A stretch of 64,000 nucleotides of DNA from BJ22 sp021298375 (GTDB lineage: Bacteria > Planctomycetota > Planctomycetia > Pirellulales > Pirellulaceae): contig JBKDOL010000070.1 of NCBI GenBank assembly GCA_046343015.1, positions 1 through 64,000 of the forward strand. Direction: 5' to 3'. The translations under genes and the position numbers were made by a program. Position 1 is the stretch's first letter; every line of letters begins with the position of its first letter. Below are positions 52,302 to 61,865 of this stretch, one piece after another. The notes under the pieces were generated by a model. That model saw only the letters and a program-made list of their open reading frames with translations. It was not told where the DNA came from and did no database searches.

Positions 52302-53645
52302 TCACCTGTCTGACTTGCCAGCGCCGTCTTTTTCGCTTTCCTTTTTGGGCGGTCCGGACAGAGATGAGGCATCGACAATTTCCAGCTCAATCCAGTACTC
52401 CGGTTCCCCAGGCCGCTCAGCATCGGACTCAGTCTTGACTTCTGGCCAGCGTTTGCGAATCGGGACATTGTTGTCTGTCCCTGCCTCGGGCACTTCATTG
52501 ATCCACTTCTTTGCCTCAGCGAGCGGACCTTCCCAATTCTTCTGCAGAGCCTCGGGAATTTCCCACTTAACGATGCGCTCGAGTTCGCTGACTGCTTCAG
52601 CCTTATTAGGTGACTTGCTAGGGCTCCATTTCCGAAAAACCCGAGTCTTAACTCCCCTCCTCCCAAAGGTGAGTCTAGTACCATTTTCAAACCGGCTCCG
52701 ATCGGCATCCTCTTTTTCCTCCACCCTTCCGATACCATCCAATGCCGCCTCCTCGACAACATTCACCGCTTCTCCGATGAGGCCGGGTGGAACAAGGTAA
52801 TTCCGGGCCGCATTAACCAATTTAATTTGCATGTCGAGATCGGCGGAACCTAGTCCGCCCCAATATGGAAACATTGCAACTCTGGTCAAAGGCTTGTCTA
52901 GTTTACTGGCATCAAGCGGTGCCAAATCCTGAAACATGACGGCTGGAAGGTCCCCTTCCCAACCGGCCTTTGCAAACGCATCCTTAAGGATTTCAGTCGC
53001 TTCCTCAGCAGTTTTTCCCTGACGAATCTGGGCGTTCAACACGAGGCTTGCAACCATCAATAATTCAGGGCTTTTGTCACGAACGAAAAAATGCTTCTTA
53101 ATCGCATTGTTCAAGACAATTGGCGATGCTTCAAATCTCTCCTTATATTCTCCGCTCCGCAATTGGCCCCTAGACCAGTCGACCCACTCAACTAACAACT
53201 GATTAAAAGTATCTCGACTGCAAAACTCTGAAGCAAGAAACAGGGTTGAGTGTAAACCGTGTTGTTCGTAACTACCGCCAACGTTTGACTTAAACTCTTT
53301 TAATTTTTTGCGAAACGCCTTCTCGATTTTTGTCGCAGCTTGCTCTTTGCCCAGCTTGATCGAAAGCTCATAGAGTTTCCGAACGCGAGGGTCGTAAATC
53401 GTTTCCAAGAATTTAGACGAAACGTGAGATGCACAAGCTGGGTCCATCCCGGAGGACATTATCGCACCAAAAGTTCCATCGTCATTGCGACTTATGGAAT
53501 CCATCAACTCGTCGAAACTCCGCCTTTTGGCAATACCCTCCAGTCTCGCCGCCAGTTCCGAGGGGCTGTCTTGTCCAAAACTAACATTGCCAAAGCCCAA
53601 AAAAGCGAGAGCGTGAAAAACCAAAAGATAAAAATTCGAGTTCAT
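52302..53645 (-). CDS. Exported protein of unknown function, AT-richer than its surroundings
   Basis: A 447-residue protein I do not recognise. The ATG at 53645 follows AGGAG and opens a signal peptide (MNSNFYLLVFHALAFLGFGN, cut near SFGQ). The mature part is mostly helical and charged, with KLGKEQAATKIEKAFRKKLK near residue 97, and a repeated-helix look but no catalytic motif. The last 50 residues are Glu, Lys and Pro-rich (PPKKESEKDGAGKSDR). Codon use is visibly more A/T-rich than in genes to the left of tmRNA, suggesting recent acquisition. Confidence 0.7.
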   Translation of the reverse strand: MNSNFYLLVFHALAFLGFGNVSFGQDSPSELAARLEGIAKRRSFDELMDSISRNDDGTFGAIMSSGMDPACASHVSSKFLETIYDPRVRKLYELSIKLGKEQAATKIEKAFRKKLKEFKSNVGGSYEQHGLHSTLFLASEFCSRDTFNQLLVEWVDWSRGQLRSGEYKERFEASPIVLNNAIKKHFFVRDKSPELLMVASLVLNAQIRQGKTAEEATEILKDAFAKAGWEGDLPAVMFQDLAPLDASKLDKPLTRVAMFPYWGGLGSADLDMQIKLVNAARNYLVPPGLIGEAVNVVEEAALDGIGRVEEKEDADRSRFENGTRLTFGRRGVKTRVFRKWSPSKSPNKAEAVSELERIVKWEIPEALQKNWEGPLAEAKKWINEVPEAGTDNNVPIRKRWPEVKTESDAERPGEPEYWIELEIVDASSLSGPPKKESEKDGAGKSDR

Positions 53646-53697
53646 GCCAAAAATCTCCTCTGACTTAATATCTTTGAGCCGTCAAGCCTGGGGGAAG

Positions 53698-53743
53698 AAA
53701 AGGGGACGGGGGTCAAATCGAGAATCGACCCCCGCCCCCTTTT
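53698..53743. repeat. REP-like palindrome
   Basis: AAAAGGGGACGGGGGTC (53698-53714) and GACCCCCGCCCCCTTTT (53727-53743) form a 17-bp inverted repeat with one G-T pair and a 12-nt spacer. The AAAAGGGGAC opening is the kind seen in dispersed palindromes mobilised by REP-associated (RAYT/Y1) transposases; no such transposase is in the window. It ends where the glycosyltransferase homology begins. Confidence 0.75.
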
Positions 53744-55155
53744 CCTGTCGCGATGGCTTTCTGGTCGCGGACGATGATGACATCTATCTGCCGCATTGGT
53801 TCCGCACCCAGGCCGCGGCGCTCGGGCGGGCCGAGTGGTCGCATCCGGGATTGGTGCTCGTGGAGCACAACGACGGCCTGCGCGAATGCGACACCGGAGG
53901 CCTGTACCACGGCGGGTGGGCGTATCGACGCGAAGCATTCTATCGGGTGCGGGGCTACGGTCCCCACAATAATGGCGAAGACCAGGAGTTGGCTGATCGG
54001 CTCGGTGTGGCCGGAGTGTCGCAATGCGACCCATGCGAGTTCGCGTCCCCGTTCTACATCTATCGATACGACAACGGCAGTTACCACCTGAGCTACATGG
54101 ACGACAGCGGTTATCGAGAACTCGGGCTTGGTGGCTTTCCCAGCAAGACGAGCATGCCCGTCGGCTGGTCACGCGAATTGGACAAACTGCCGGTGTTGCG
54201 GCGATTCTCGTTCTCGCCGCATGTGAATCCGAGCGACGGCAAGATGCCGGTCGAACTGATCGGGCCTGTTGACGCACCCGGAGGCAACGGCCCAAGCAAC
54301 GGGATGTATGCCCTGCAGAAAGCACTGAAGCAGCGCATCGCCGACGGACTCGATTGGCTCTCCATCAAGTCATTGCCCGTCAGCAAAGGCGCGCTGCCCT
54401 GGTTCTGGCACTGGGATGACCGACGCTACGCGATGTGGTGGGACGCCGAAGGTCAGCCGTTCGTGCAGGGGCCAAACTTGCTGTTCACCAACTCTGGCTC
54501 GCCACGCATCGATATCGAAGAGTGTGCTCTACTCGATGCTGCCAATTGCCGGGCGATGTTCTGCCACAGTGAATGGTATCGTGACCTGATTGACCAGCAT
54601 CGCGGGCCTGCCAACCAGTCACCGATCGTGCGCTGGCCGTACCCCATCGATCCGTGGCCCGGCGAACCGCTGTCCGATAAATACGACCTGCTGATCTACG
54701 CCAAGAACGGACATCGGCCCCAACTACTAGAGCACTTGGCTGAACTCTTCCCTCGGCACATTCAGATTCACTACGGTCGCTACCGCCGTGACGAGCTCTT
54801 CGAAGCAGCCCGTCGATCGCGAGCCTGTGCCTACCTGGCCGATGACGACCACGGCCCGTTGGCCCTGCAGGAGATCTTGTTGGCTGGTTGCCCAACGGTT
54901 GGAGTGCGAACGGGCGCGTCTTTCGTCCGCGACGGCGTGACGGGTTACGTTGTTGAACGATTACCACCGGGTCGGCAGTGTGTGGCGAACGACGACGACA
55001 AACTCGCCCTGGCGGTTTACCTTGACGCGGTGGCCAGAGCTCAGAATCTGGGCCGCAGGTCAGTTCGAGCCGCAGCTGAGCGGGATTTCAGCTCGGATGC
55101 AATCGTTGAGAGATTGATCGCTGCCGTGGATCCGTTCCGAGCACTGGCTCAGTGA
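53744..55155 (+). pseudogene. 5'-truncated glycosyltransferase (GT-A plus GT-B-like parts)
   Basis: The first recognisable residues, RDGFLVADDDDIYLPHWF, are the acidic DxD end of a GT2-type nucleotide-sugar domain; the 80 or so residues that should come before it are missing. The rest of that domain (GGLYHGGWAYRREAFYRVRG near 53910) is followed by a glycogen-synthase-like C-terminal half with AYLADDDHGPLALQEILLAG near 54835 and GVRTGASFVRDGVTGYVVER. The frame is open back to an ATG at 53644, but those codons read through the palindrome and do not look like protein, and that ATG sits on the start of the gene opposite. It is probably a gene decapitated by a rearrangement at the palindrome. It could still be expressed as a shorter protein. 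Confidence 0.65.
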
Positions 55156-55198
55156 CACACGTCTAGACAGGCTTTTTTCTCGGGAGATCACGAACCGT

Positions 55199-55459
55199 GT
55201 GACCAATGCTGTCACAGCCGCAGTCGGGTCCAAGCCCTGTTTCAGCGCCGTTGGTCATAGTCAGAATCTCCGCAAGAGAATGACCACTGACCGCGGCAGT
55301 GGCTGGGGCAGGTTCGTGGCCGAGCGCGGCCTCTATTGTTTACCTACCGGGCGGAGGTTCGAGTTGGCGGGGCAACTTGACGACATCCTGTCAGAGCTTG
55401 TCCAAATTCGAATCGCTGCTCGGCGGCAGTCGAATCGTCACAGTCTGTGCAATCGTTAG
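55199..55459 (+). CDS. Possible small protein, weakly supported
   Basis: An 86-codon frame in the 454-bp gap before the porin gene. An in-frame ATG near 55280 would give MTTDRGSGWGRFVAERG and a helical tail (LAGQLDDILSELVQIRIAAR). No ribosome-binding site is clear and I recognise no family. The remainder of the gap (55460-55609) is A/T-rich and may contain the porin promoter. Confidence 0.2.
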   Translation: MTNAVTAAVGSKPCFSAVGHSQNLRKRMTTDRGSGWGRFVAERGLYCLPTGRRFELAGQLDDILSELVQIRIAARRQSNRHSLCNR

Positions 55460-55609
55460 ATCCAATTCGTTTTGAAGTAATTTCTTTAGAAAATCCAGCC
55501 TTGACCGTTAAAGTCGCTTAAATCAGAAGTTCGATCAAAAGCGTAGTATTCGTTTTCCCGCCGCGAAAATAACGTTATGGGCTAATCGCGTTTTCTTTAG
55601 GTGTCATCT

Positions 55610-56989
55610 ATGCGTTGGTTGAGCTTGGCACTTGTCGTTTTCACTGTATGCGGCAGCGACACCGTGTCGGCTCAGTCATCTCCTGATGCACCCGCACAAG
55701 TCATATCGCTGGGTGATGACTTGGCCGCAACCTCGGAAGCCGCCGAGTCGCAATCGGCGATTACGTCAGCTGCGACTCCGAACCCTTACGAAGGGGACCT
55801 GTTCACCCGCAAATACCTGTCTGGCGACTGGAATGGCCGACGGTCGCAGCTCGCCGAGCGTGGGGTGACGATGGACATTTTCGCAACCCAGTTCTATCAA
55901 GGCGTCACCAGCGGTGGTCTGTCTCGCGAGTTCGAATATGGTGGTAAGCTGGATTTACTGCCCAATTTTGACGGCCAAAAGCTTGGTCTCTGGCAAGGCT
56001 TGTCCGCAAATGCGCACGTCGAGACGCGGTTCGGTACGACTACAAACGCGATTGCGGGAACGCTCCTACCAAGCAACGCAGCCATGGCGTTTCCTTTCGA
56101 CCCTGATACTCAAGGGGTCTGGCTCACGGCACTCAAATTTAACCAGGCTCTGTCCGAAAACCTCATCGTTTTTGCTGGTAAACTGAACGGACTTGATGGG
56201 TACGCGTTGAAGTATAGCCCGGGTGTCGCTACCAATTTGCCCGGCTTGGGCGGATTCCAAAGTACGGGCCTCGTTTTCAACCCGATAGCCGCCCGTGGCG
56301 TACCGTACTCGGCTGCCGGCGTCGGGGCGGCGGTCATCTTCGGTGAAGGTTCTACGTTTGGCGTCAGTGTCATGGACCCTGCGGAGCGATCTGATCGCGG
56401 GTTGGACAACCTATTCGACGGAGGAGCGACGTTGGCGAGCGACCTTGTTTTACGTGCTAAGCCAATGGGTCTGCCCCTCATCGTCGATCTCGGTGCAGTC
56501 TACACGACTGCCGACTTCACTTCCCTTGACCGGTCCGTTTATGTAAATCTGCCATCAATCACGCCAGGCAACCTTCCCGTCGAAGGCGACTCATGGGCCC
56601 TCTACGCTTCAGGCTCTCAAGCTCTATGGCAGAGTTCATCCGACCCAAATGCAACGTGGGGACTGTTTGGCGGAGTTGGAATATCGGACGGCAATCCGAA
56701 TCCTATTCATTACTACGCATCCTGTGGCCTCGGCGGACGAAGGATGTCGCCATCGCGCCCGCTCGACTCCTATGGCATCGGCTACTACTATCTTGGTCTG
56801 AGCGACCAACTAAAGGACCTGACCCAGAACGTGCGCCCGTTGAGAGATGAATACGGCGCCGAAGTTTTCTATAACATCGCCGTTACCCCTTCGTGCAGAT
56901 TGACGCCTAATTTCCAGGTAGCGCGACCCGCTGTGGAAGGCGTCGATATGCCGATTCTTGCCGGGTTGCGTCTTCAGGTGATCTTCTAA
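55610..56989 (+). CDS. OprB-family carbohydrate porin
   Basis: A 459-residue outer-membrane beta-barrel of the OprB family, which lets sugars and other small solutes cross the outer membrane. The ATG at 55610 follows TTTAGGTG and opens a signal peptide ending near VSAQ; a GTG three codons earlier is also in frame. Family signs: LSGDWNGRRSQLAERGVTMD near residue 68, EYGGKLDLLPNFDGQKLGLW near 104, the alternating strands throughout, and the C-terminal VTPSCRLTPNFQVARPAVEG with a final aromatic residue (RLQVIF), as required for barrel insertion. It is convergent with the sulfatase pair and may supply its substrates. Confidence 0.88.
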   Translation: MRWLSLALVVFTVCGSDTVSAQSSPDAPAQVISLGDDLAATSEAAESQSAITSAATPNPYEGDLFTRKYLSGDWNGRRSQLAERGVTMDIFATQFYQGVTSGGLSREFEYGGKLDLLPNFDGQKLGLWQGLSANAHVETRFGTTTNAIAGTLLPSNAAMAFPFDPDTQGVWLTALKFNQALSENLIVFAGKLNGLDGYALKYSPGVATNLPGLGGFQSTGLVFNPIAARGVPYSAAGVGAAVIFGEGSTFGVSVMDPAERSDRGLDNLFDGGATLASDLVLRAKPMGLPLIVDLGAVYTTADFTSLDRSVYVNLPSITPGNLPVEGDSWALYASGSQALWQSSSDPNATWGLFGGVGISDGNPNPIHYYASCGLGGRRMSPSRPLDSYGIGYYYLGLSDQLKDLTQNVRPLRDEYGAEVFYNIAVTPSCRLTPNFQVARPAVEGVDMPILAGLRLQVIF

Positions 56990-57100
56990 CCGGCGGATGC
57001 GGTTGTAATCGCCCCGGGAGTCGGCCGATTCCTATGAACGAGTCGTAATCCGTTTATACTCCAGCCAATGGAGCATACAGCTGCTGAATAGCCGCCAAGA

Positions 57101-59011
57101 TCATTTCCGCTTGCGGACTTCCTCTTGGAATTTCTTGAACCCCGGGAATAGGTCGCTCCAATTGATAAGCGGATAAACCTGATTCGCCTTCGCTTCCTGG
57201 TCAAACAAGGCTTGCATTTCCTTCAATTTGGCCGGCTCGCTCTGGGCCAAATCGTTTAGCTCGGTCGGGTCTTCGTTCACCCGGTAGAGTTCCCAGACCT
57301 CTTTGCCGGCATTGTTCGCCGCAGTCCTCGGGTTCGGATAGATTCCGAACAGGTCCGTAAAGTCAGGCCGATAGGCGAAGCTTGCCTTCCACCCCATGTG
57401 GTAAATGCCTCCTCCGCCATAGAGAAAGTAGTACTGCGTCGTGTGGCGCTCCGGAGCAGAAGCGTTCTCAAACGAATAGGCCAAACTTTCGCCTTGGATC
57501 GGAGTCTGGGGAACGCCTTTGACAATGGCCGGGACTTTAGCGCCAGCGATTTCGAGAGTGGTCGGTAGGAGATCGGTCAGGTAGGTGTACTGAGTGCGCA
57601 CTTCGTTCTTCTTGGTAATTCCGATCGGCCAGTGCACCACCATCCCGGTGCGGGTACCACCTTCGGCATGGGCTTGCGTTTTCCAATCGCGGAACGGGGT
57701 GTTCATGGCCTGTGACCAGCCCATCGGATAGCTACTCATGACTTCACTCGTGCCGATTTTGTCAAAATTCTCTAAGAGGTGGGCCATCTGTGCGTCATCA
57801 TCGGCGGTGAGCTCATTGGGGAAGACGTGCTCAATCTCACCGTTGGGGCCACCGCCGATGTCTGCGCCGTTGTCGCCGAGGACGACGAAGATGGCGGTAT
57901 TCTCGAGCATGCCTTTCACTTCCAAGTAACTCAAGAAGCGACCAATCTCGTAGTCGGTCTGCTCAAAGTAGCCGGCATAGGCCTCCATGAATCGCGCATA
58001 GACCTTTCGTTGGTCAATGGAAAGGCTGTTCCAGGCTGGAACGCGAGAACTACGTGGAGGTAGTTTCGTGTTGGCCGAAATGACCCCAAGATCCTTTTGG
58101 CGAGCAAATATCTTTTCACGAACAACATCCCAACCTTCGTCGAACTTCCCCTTGTACTTGTCGATCCATTCCCTGTCGACTTGATGTGGCGAATGCGTTG
58201 CCCCTGTCGAGAAGAACATGAAGAAAGGCTTGTCGGGAGCCAACTTGTTCTGCCGATCGACGTACGAAATCGCCTTATCCGCCATGATAGTGTTCAGGTG
58301 CCGACCGTCCGGTTGGACACGCTGATTGTCTTCGAACAGATCTGGTTTGTATTGATCGGTTTCGCCCCAGTGAAATCCGAGTGCATGATCGAAGCCCAAG
58401 CCCGACGGCCAGCGATCGAAAGGACCGAGGTCGGTCGACTCTTCATCCGGCGTCAGATGCGACTTGCCGAGAAAATAGGTGCCGTAACCGCGCTCACGCA
58501 GATAGTGTGCGATGGTTCCGTCCCTGGTAGGATCAAGTCGGCCGGTGTAGCCAGGAAACTCGGCGGCCATGAGCTTTTGCGGGAGCAGGCCCATGCCAAC
58601 CTTATGATGGTTGCGTCCAGTCAGCATTGCGGCGCGCGACGGGGAACACACGCCCGTGGTGTGGAAGTTTGTGTATCTCAGACCGTTCTTGGCAAGCCTT
58701 TCGATGACGGGCGTGCGCGCCGGACCACCGAACGCACTGCTGGCACCGAACCCGACGTCGTCGATCAAGATCCAGATGACGTTTGGCGCACCTTTGGAGT
58801 TGGGCGGTGTTGGAGCAGTCCCAGGTATCGATTCGGCATAGGTCTTGCCAATGACGGGATCGCGACTCTGCGCGGAGACGCCGGCGACATTTATGGCCGA
58901 CAGTACAATAACGGCAATCAAGTATTTGGACAGACATCTAAGCAGCAGCAAGCCGCTTGATGTGGGTCTGCAGATGGTCCCCGCGTTGGAAAACATCGCG
59001 ATAATTCTCAC
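57101..59011 (-). CDS. Exported arylsulfatase, CSPSR type
   Basis: A 636-residue type I sulfatase that hydrolyses sulfate esters using a formylglycine. Metal ligands are in NVIWILIDDVGFGASSAFGG (Asp84, Asp85); the formylglycine precursor is Cys122 in TTGVCSPSRAAMLTGRNHH. The fold continues with GTYFLGKSHLTPDEEST near 175, FMFFSTGATHSPHQVDREW near 260 and VVLGDNGADIGG near 380. The start is a GTG at 59011 after GGGGGGCGG, or the ATG at 58996; a membrane segment near residues 29-47 ending VSAQ follows. It lies 14 bp downstream of the second sulfatase, so they form an operon. An anaerobic-sulfatase or FGE maturase is not encoded nearby. Confidence 0.93.
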   Translation of the reverse strand: MRIIAMFSNAGTICRPTSSGLLLLRCLSKYLIAVIVLSAINVAGVSAQSRDPVIGKTYAESIPGTAPTPPNSKGAPNVIWILIDDVGFGASSAFGGPARTPVIERLAKNGLRYTNFHTTGVCSPSRAAMLTGRNHHKVGMGLLPQKLMAAEFPGYTGRLDPTRDGTIAHYLRERGYGTYFLGKSHLTPDEESTDLGPFDRWPSGLGFDHALGFHWGETDQYKPDLFEDNQRVQPDGRHLNTIMADKAISYVDRQNKLAPDKPFFMFFSTGATHSPHQVDREWIDKYKGKFDEGWDVVREKIFARQKDLGVISANTKLPPRSSRVPAWNSLSIDQRKVYARFMEAYAGYFEQTDYEIGRFLSYLEVKGMLENTAIFVVLGDNGADIGGGPNGEIEHVFPNELTADDDAQMAHLLENFDKIGTSEVMSSYPMGWSQAMNTPFRDWKTQAHAEGGTRTGMVVHWPIGITKKNEVRTQYTYLTDLLPTTLEIAGAKVPAIVKGVPQTPIQGESLAYSFENASAPERHTTQYYFLYGGGGIYHMGWKASFAYRPDFTDLFGIYPNPRTAANNAGKEVWELYRVNEDPTELNDLAQSEPAKLKEMQALFDQEAKANQVYPLINWSDLFPGFKKFQEEVRKRK

Positions 59012-59025
59012 ACCGCCCCCCCATG

Positions 59026-61380
59026 CTACTTCAGATCAATGACGATCTTGCCAAGTTCGCCCGTGAAACGGGCCGGTATGTCGTAGGACAAGTCCACTGG
59101 CGTGCCCGTGTCCTCGCCGATATCCAAGGTCTCTTCGGTCGAGAAGCGGAAGGGAACGGTTCTCTCCACGCGCCCCTCTGCCACTACCTTGTCATTGGCC
59201 TTGATTGAAACGGCACCACCCTTGCCTATCCCGCCGCCGTCATAAGTGAAGTTCATGACCAGGGTGTGCTTACCAGCTGGCAGCGGATCCTTAGCGATAA
59301 TGCGCCATCTCTCGCCGTTGGTAAAGCTGTAACTGAACACGGGCTTCCCTTGATCGAAGTAGAGCGCCCAACCGGCCAGCACCCCGCCTTGTGTGGCGAT
59401 CACTCCCGATTCATCGCCCTTCAGGGTGGCCTCAGTGGTCAGGCTCCACGAACGGTTCTTGATGGGAGGCGCCGCCCCTTCCGGGATGCGTTTCATGCCA
59501 GCCGTGTAAGCGAAAGTCTTGCGATCGCCGGTCAAGCTGGGGCGGATGCCTTCGCCGAATCGCTCCGCCGCTGAGGTTTGGATCGGCAACACGTTGTGCT
59601 TGGCTGCTTCGGCGTAGAATCGCACCTGCATCTCGCGCAGCTTTTCTGGCATCTTCGCAGCCAGGTCATTGGCCTGCGAGAAATCCTCATTGATGTTGTA
59701 GAGCTCCCACTTGGTCGTCAGCACATCAACGTCAGTACCGACTCCACTCCACGGCAAACGGAATGGCGTGGTCGAAGCGAACCATCCGTCGTGATAGATG
59801 CCGGAGTTGCCAAAGATCTCGAAATACTGTGTCTTGCGGCGATCTTCGGCTTTGGCGTTTTCGAACGTGTAAACCATGCTGGTGCCTTCGATGGGGTGCT
59901 GGTCCGCGCCATTGACTTTGACTGGTTGCGGCAAGTTTGCGGCTTCGAGAATCGTCGGAACGATGTCGATCACGTGGTGGAACTGTGAGCGGATCTCGCC
60001 CCTTGCCTTGATGCCCTTTGGCCAGGAAATGACAAGGCCGTTGCGCGAGCCGCCGAAATGGCTGGCCACCTGCTTGGTCCATTGAAATGGGGTGTTGGTC
60101 GCCCAGCCCCAAGGCACGCCATACAGGTTCGAGGACTTCCAGCCGCCCATGTCGTCCAAGTTCTTCTCGAGATACTCGAGGGTTTCTGTGCTCTGAGAGA
60201 CGATGTTCATGTCATTGAAGACTCCTTGAAGCGTGCCTTCGCCACTGCCGCCGTTGTCACCGATGATAAAGATCACCAACGTGTTGTCGGTCTGGCCCAT
60301 GTCTTCGATGGCCGTCATCACGCGTCCGAAGTTGTAGTCCACCTGGGACAGTTGCCCCGCGGCGACTTCCATCATCCGCGCCATCACTTTCTTCTGCCGA
60401 TCACTCATCGAATCCCAGCTCGGCATATCCTTTGGCCGCGGCGTCAGCTTCGCATCCGCGGGGATAATGCCCATCTTTTTCTGACGGGCAAAAGTCTCCT
60501 CGCGCAGCTTGTCCCACCCCTGATCAAATTTGCCCTTGTATTTGGCGATCCACTCGGGCTTCGCATGCTGGGGGGCATGAATAGCGCCCGGTGCCATGTA
60601 GCAAAGAAAGGGTTTCTCCGGGGCCATCGTCTTCTGCATCTGGATCCAACTGATCGCCTGATCGGCCAGATCAAAGTCCAGGTTGTAATCGGGCTTGCCG
60701 ACGTGGGGCTCGATTGGCGTCGTGCCATCAAAGAGTGCGGGCCGCCAGTTGTTCGCGACACCGCCGATGAAGCCATAGAACTTCTCGAAGCCCAAGCCCG
60801 TGGGCCAGCGATCGAACGGGCCCGCCTGGGTGGACTCCCAGTCAGACACGTTATGATTCTTCCCAAACCAAGCGGTGTTGTAGCCGTTGAGCTTCAGCAT
60901 CTCACCGATCGTGGCCATGTCCTTGTCGACCAAGCTGTTGTAACCATCGTAGCCCGTGGCCATCTCCATCACGACGCCGGTGTGAGCCGTGTGGTGGTTG
61001 CGTCCAGTGATGAGTGCCGCGCGCGTCGGGCTGCACACCGCAGTGGTGTGGAAGCGATTGTAGCGCAATCCATTGTCAGCCAGTTTCTGAATGTTGGGCG
61101 TAGCCATGGGCCCCCCAAAGGTGCTCGAGGCACCGAACCCCACGTCGTCCAGCATGACCAGCAGCACGTTCGGGGCCCCCGACGGCGCGGTGACGGGACG
61201 CGGGAACGCCGGCTTGGATTCTTTCGATCGCAAACCCACCACGCCCTGGAACGGTTCAGGTGCAATCGGCAACACCGTCCGATTGACCGAAGTGGACTCC
61301 GTCGGTGTTTGTTGAGCGCTGGCCTGCGTCGCTGCAAACAACAGGAGAGCAGCGATTCTTAGAATCGAGTGAATATGCAT
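59026..61380 (-). CDS. Exported arylsulfatase, CSPTR type, with C-terminal beta domain
   Basis: A 784-residue type I sulfatase. The signal peptide is MHIHSILRIAALLLFAATQA; the metal-binding start NVLLVMLDDVGFGASSTFGG follows near residue 71, and the formylglycine precursor is Cys116 in TTAVCSPTRAALITGRNHHT. YGFIGGVANNWRPALFDGTT and FIIGDNGGSGEGTLQG are typical of the large arylsulfatase group. After the catalytic domain (to about residue 600), a beta-rich domain with GVLAGWALYFDQGKPVFSYS near 680 suggests a glycan or lectin-like module. It is the first gene of the two-sulfatase operon. Confidence 0.93.
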   Translation of the reverse strand: MHIHSILRIAALLLFAATQASAQQTPTESTSVNRTVLPIAPEPFQGVVGLRSKESKPAFPRPVTAPSGAPNVLLVMLDDVGFGASSTFGGPMATPNIQKLADNGLRYNRFHTTAVCSPTRAALITGRNHHTAHTGVVMEMATGYDGYNSLVDKDMATIGEMLKLNGYNTAWFGKNHNVSDWESTQAGPFDRWPTGLGFEKFYGFIGGVANNWRPALFDGTTPIEPHVGKPDYNLDFDLADQAISWIQMQKTMAPEKPFLCYMAPGAIHAPQHAKPEWIAKYKGKFDQGWDKLREETFARQKKMGIIPADAKLTPRPKDMPSWDSMSDRQKKVMARMMEVAAGQLSQVDYNFGRVMTAIEDMGQTDNTLVIFIIGDNGGSGEGTLQGVFNDMNIVSQSTETLEYLEKNLDDMGGWKSSNLYGVPWGWATNTPFQWTKQVASHFGGSRNGLVISWPKGIKARGEIRSQFHHVIDIVPTILEAANLPQPVKVNGADQHPIEGTSMVYTFENAKAEDRRKTQYFEIFGNSGIYHDGWFASTTPFRLPWSGVGTDVDVLTTKWELYNINEDFSQANDLAAKMPEKLREMQVRFYAEAAKHNVLPIQTSAAERFGEGIRPSLTGDRKTFAYTAGMKRIPEGAAPPIKNRSWSLTTEATLKGDESGVIATQGGVLAGWALYFDQGKPVFSYSFTNGERWRIIAKDPLPAGKHTLVMNFTYDGGGIGKGGAVSIKANDKVVAEGRVERTVPFRFSTEETLDIGEDTGTPVDLSYDIPARFTGELGKIVIDLK

Positions 61381-61630
61381 CGCTTGTATCGCTTTCTGGT
61401 GATCATGTTATCTTTACGTCAGTTGAGCTTTCGCATCCGCTGAGCGTTTGCGACGCAGGCACCTCTCAGAGCCATCTGTCAAGAGACGGAGTTTGGTCGA
61501 ATGGGTCTTGATTTTCGCAGCTGACCATTAACCTACAAATACCGCAGGCAAATCACTATTGCCATCGGGGCTCGGAAAAGTCCTGGTCGGTATGTCGAGG
61601 CACTGCCTCGAATTATCGCCAAAATCGATG

Positions 61631-61657
61631 GGTTGCTCTCGGGCACCGAGAGCAACC
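61631..61657. repeat. Palindrome, first copy
   Basis: GGTTGCTCTCGG and CCGAGAGCAACC form a perfect 12-bp stem with a 3-nt loop. A related copy lies exactly 110 bp further at 61741. Confidence 0.85.
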
Positions 61658-61740
61658 GGGTTGTTAAGGAGTGGCGCTTGTTAACGAGAGAGTCAGAGAG
61701 TTCGAAAGGGTTGCTGGCGGGGTGCGAGCCCAACCTCCAT

Positions 61741-61767
61741 GGTTGCTTCCGGACCCCGAAAGCAACC
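61741..61767. repeat. Palindrome, second copy
   Basis: GGTTGCTTCCGG and CCGAAAGCAACC, with a 3-nt loop, share the outer GGTTGCT/AGCAACC arms of the copy at 61631 but differ in the middle, with one mismatch in the stem. Confidence 0.8.
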
Positions 61768-61838
61768 GGTTCGGAACTGAGAGTCGCGCGTCGCAACGAG
61801 CATCGCCGCAAACCCTTGGAAAACGGGCCTTATAATGC

Positions 61839-61865
61839 AAAAAGCCGAGAGCATTCACTCTCGGC
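61839..61865 (-). terminator. Intrinsic terminator on the minus strand
   Basis: On the minus strand GCCGAGAG and CTCTCGGC form a perfect 8-bp stem with a 6-nt loop followed by five T. It implies transcription from about 62100 toward 61866, where no convincing gene is seen. Confidence 0.75.

Noticed and set aside
55199..55300. A second copy of the tmRNA 3' end marking an integrated island.
   Set aside because: I looked for the GGTTCAATCCCCGG core right of 51571 and did not find it anywhere in the window.
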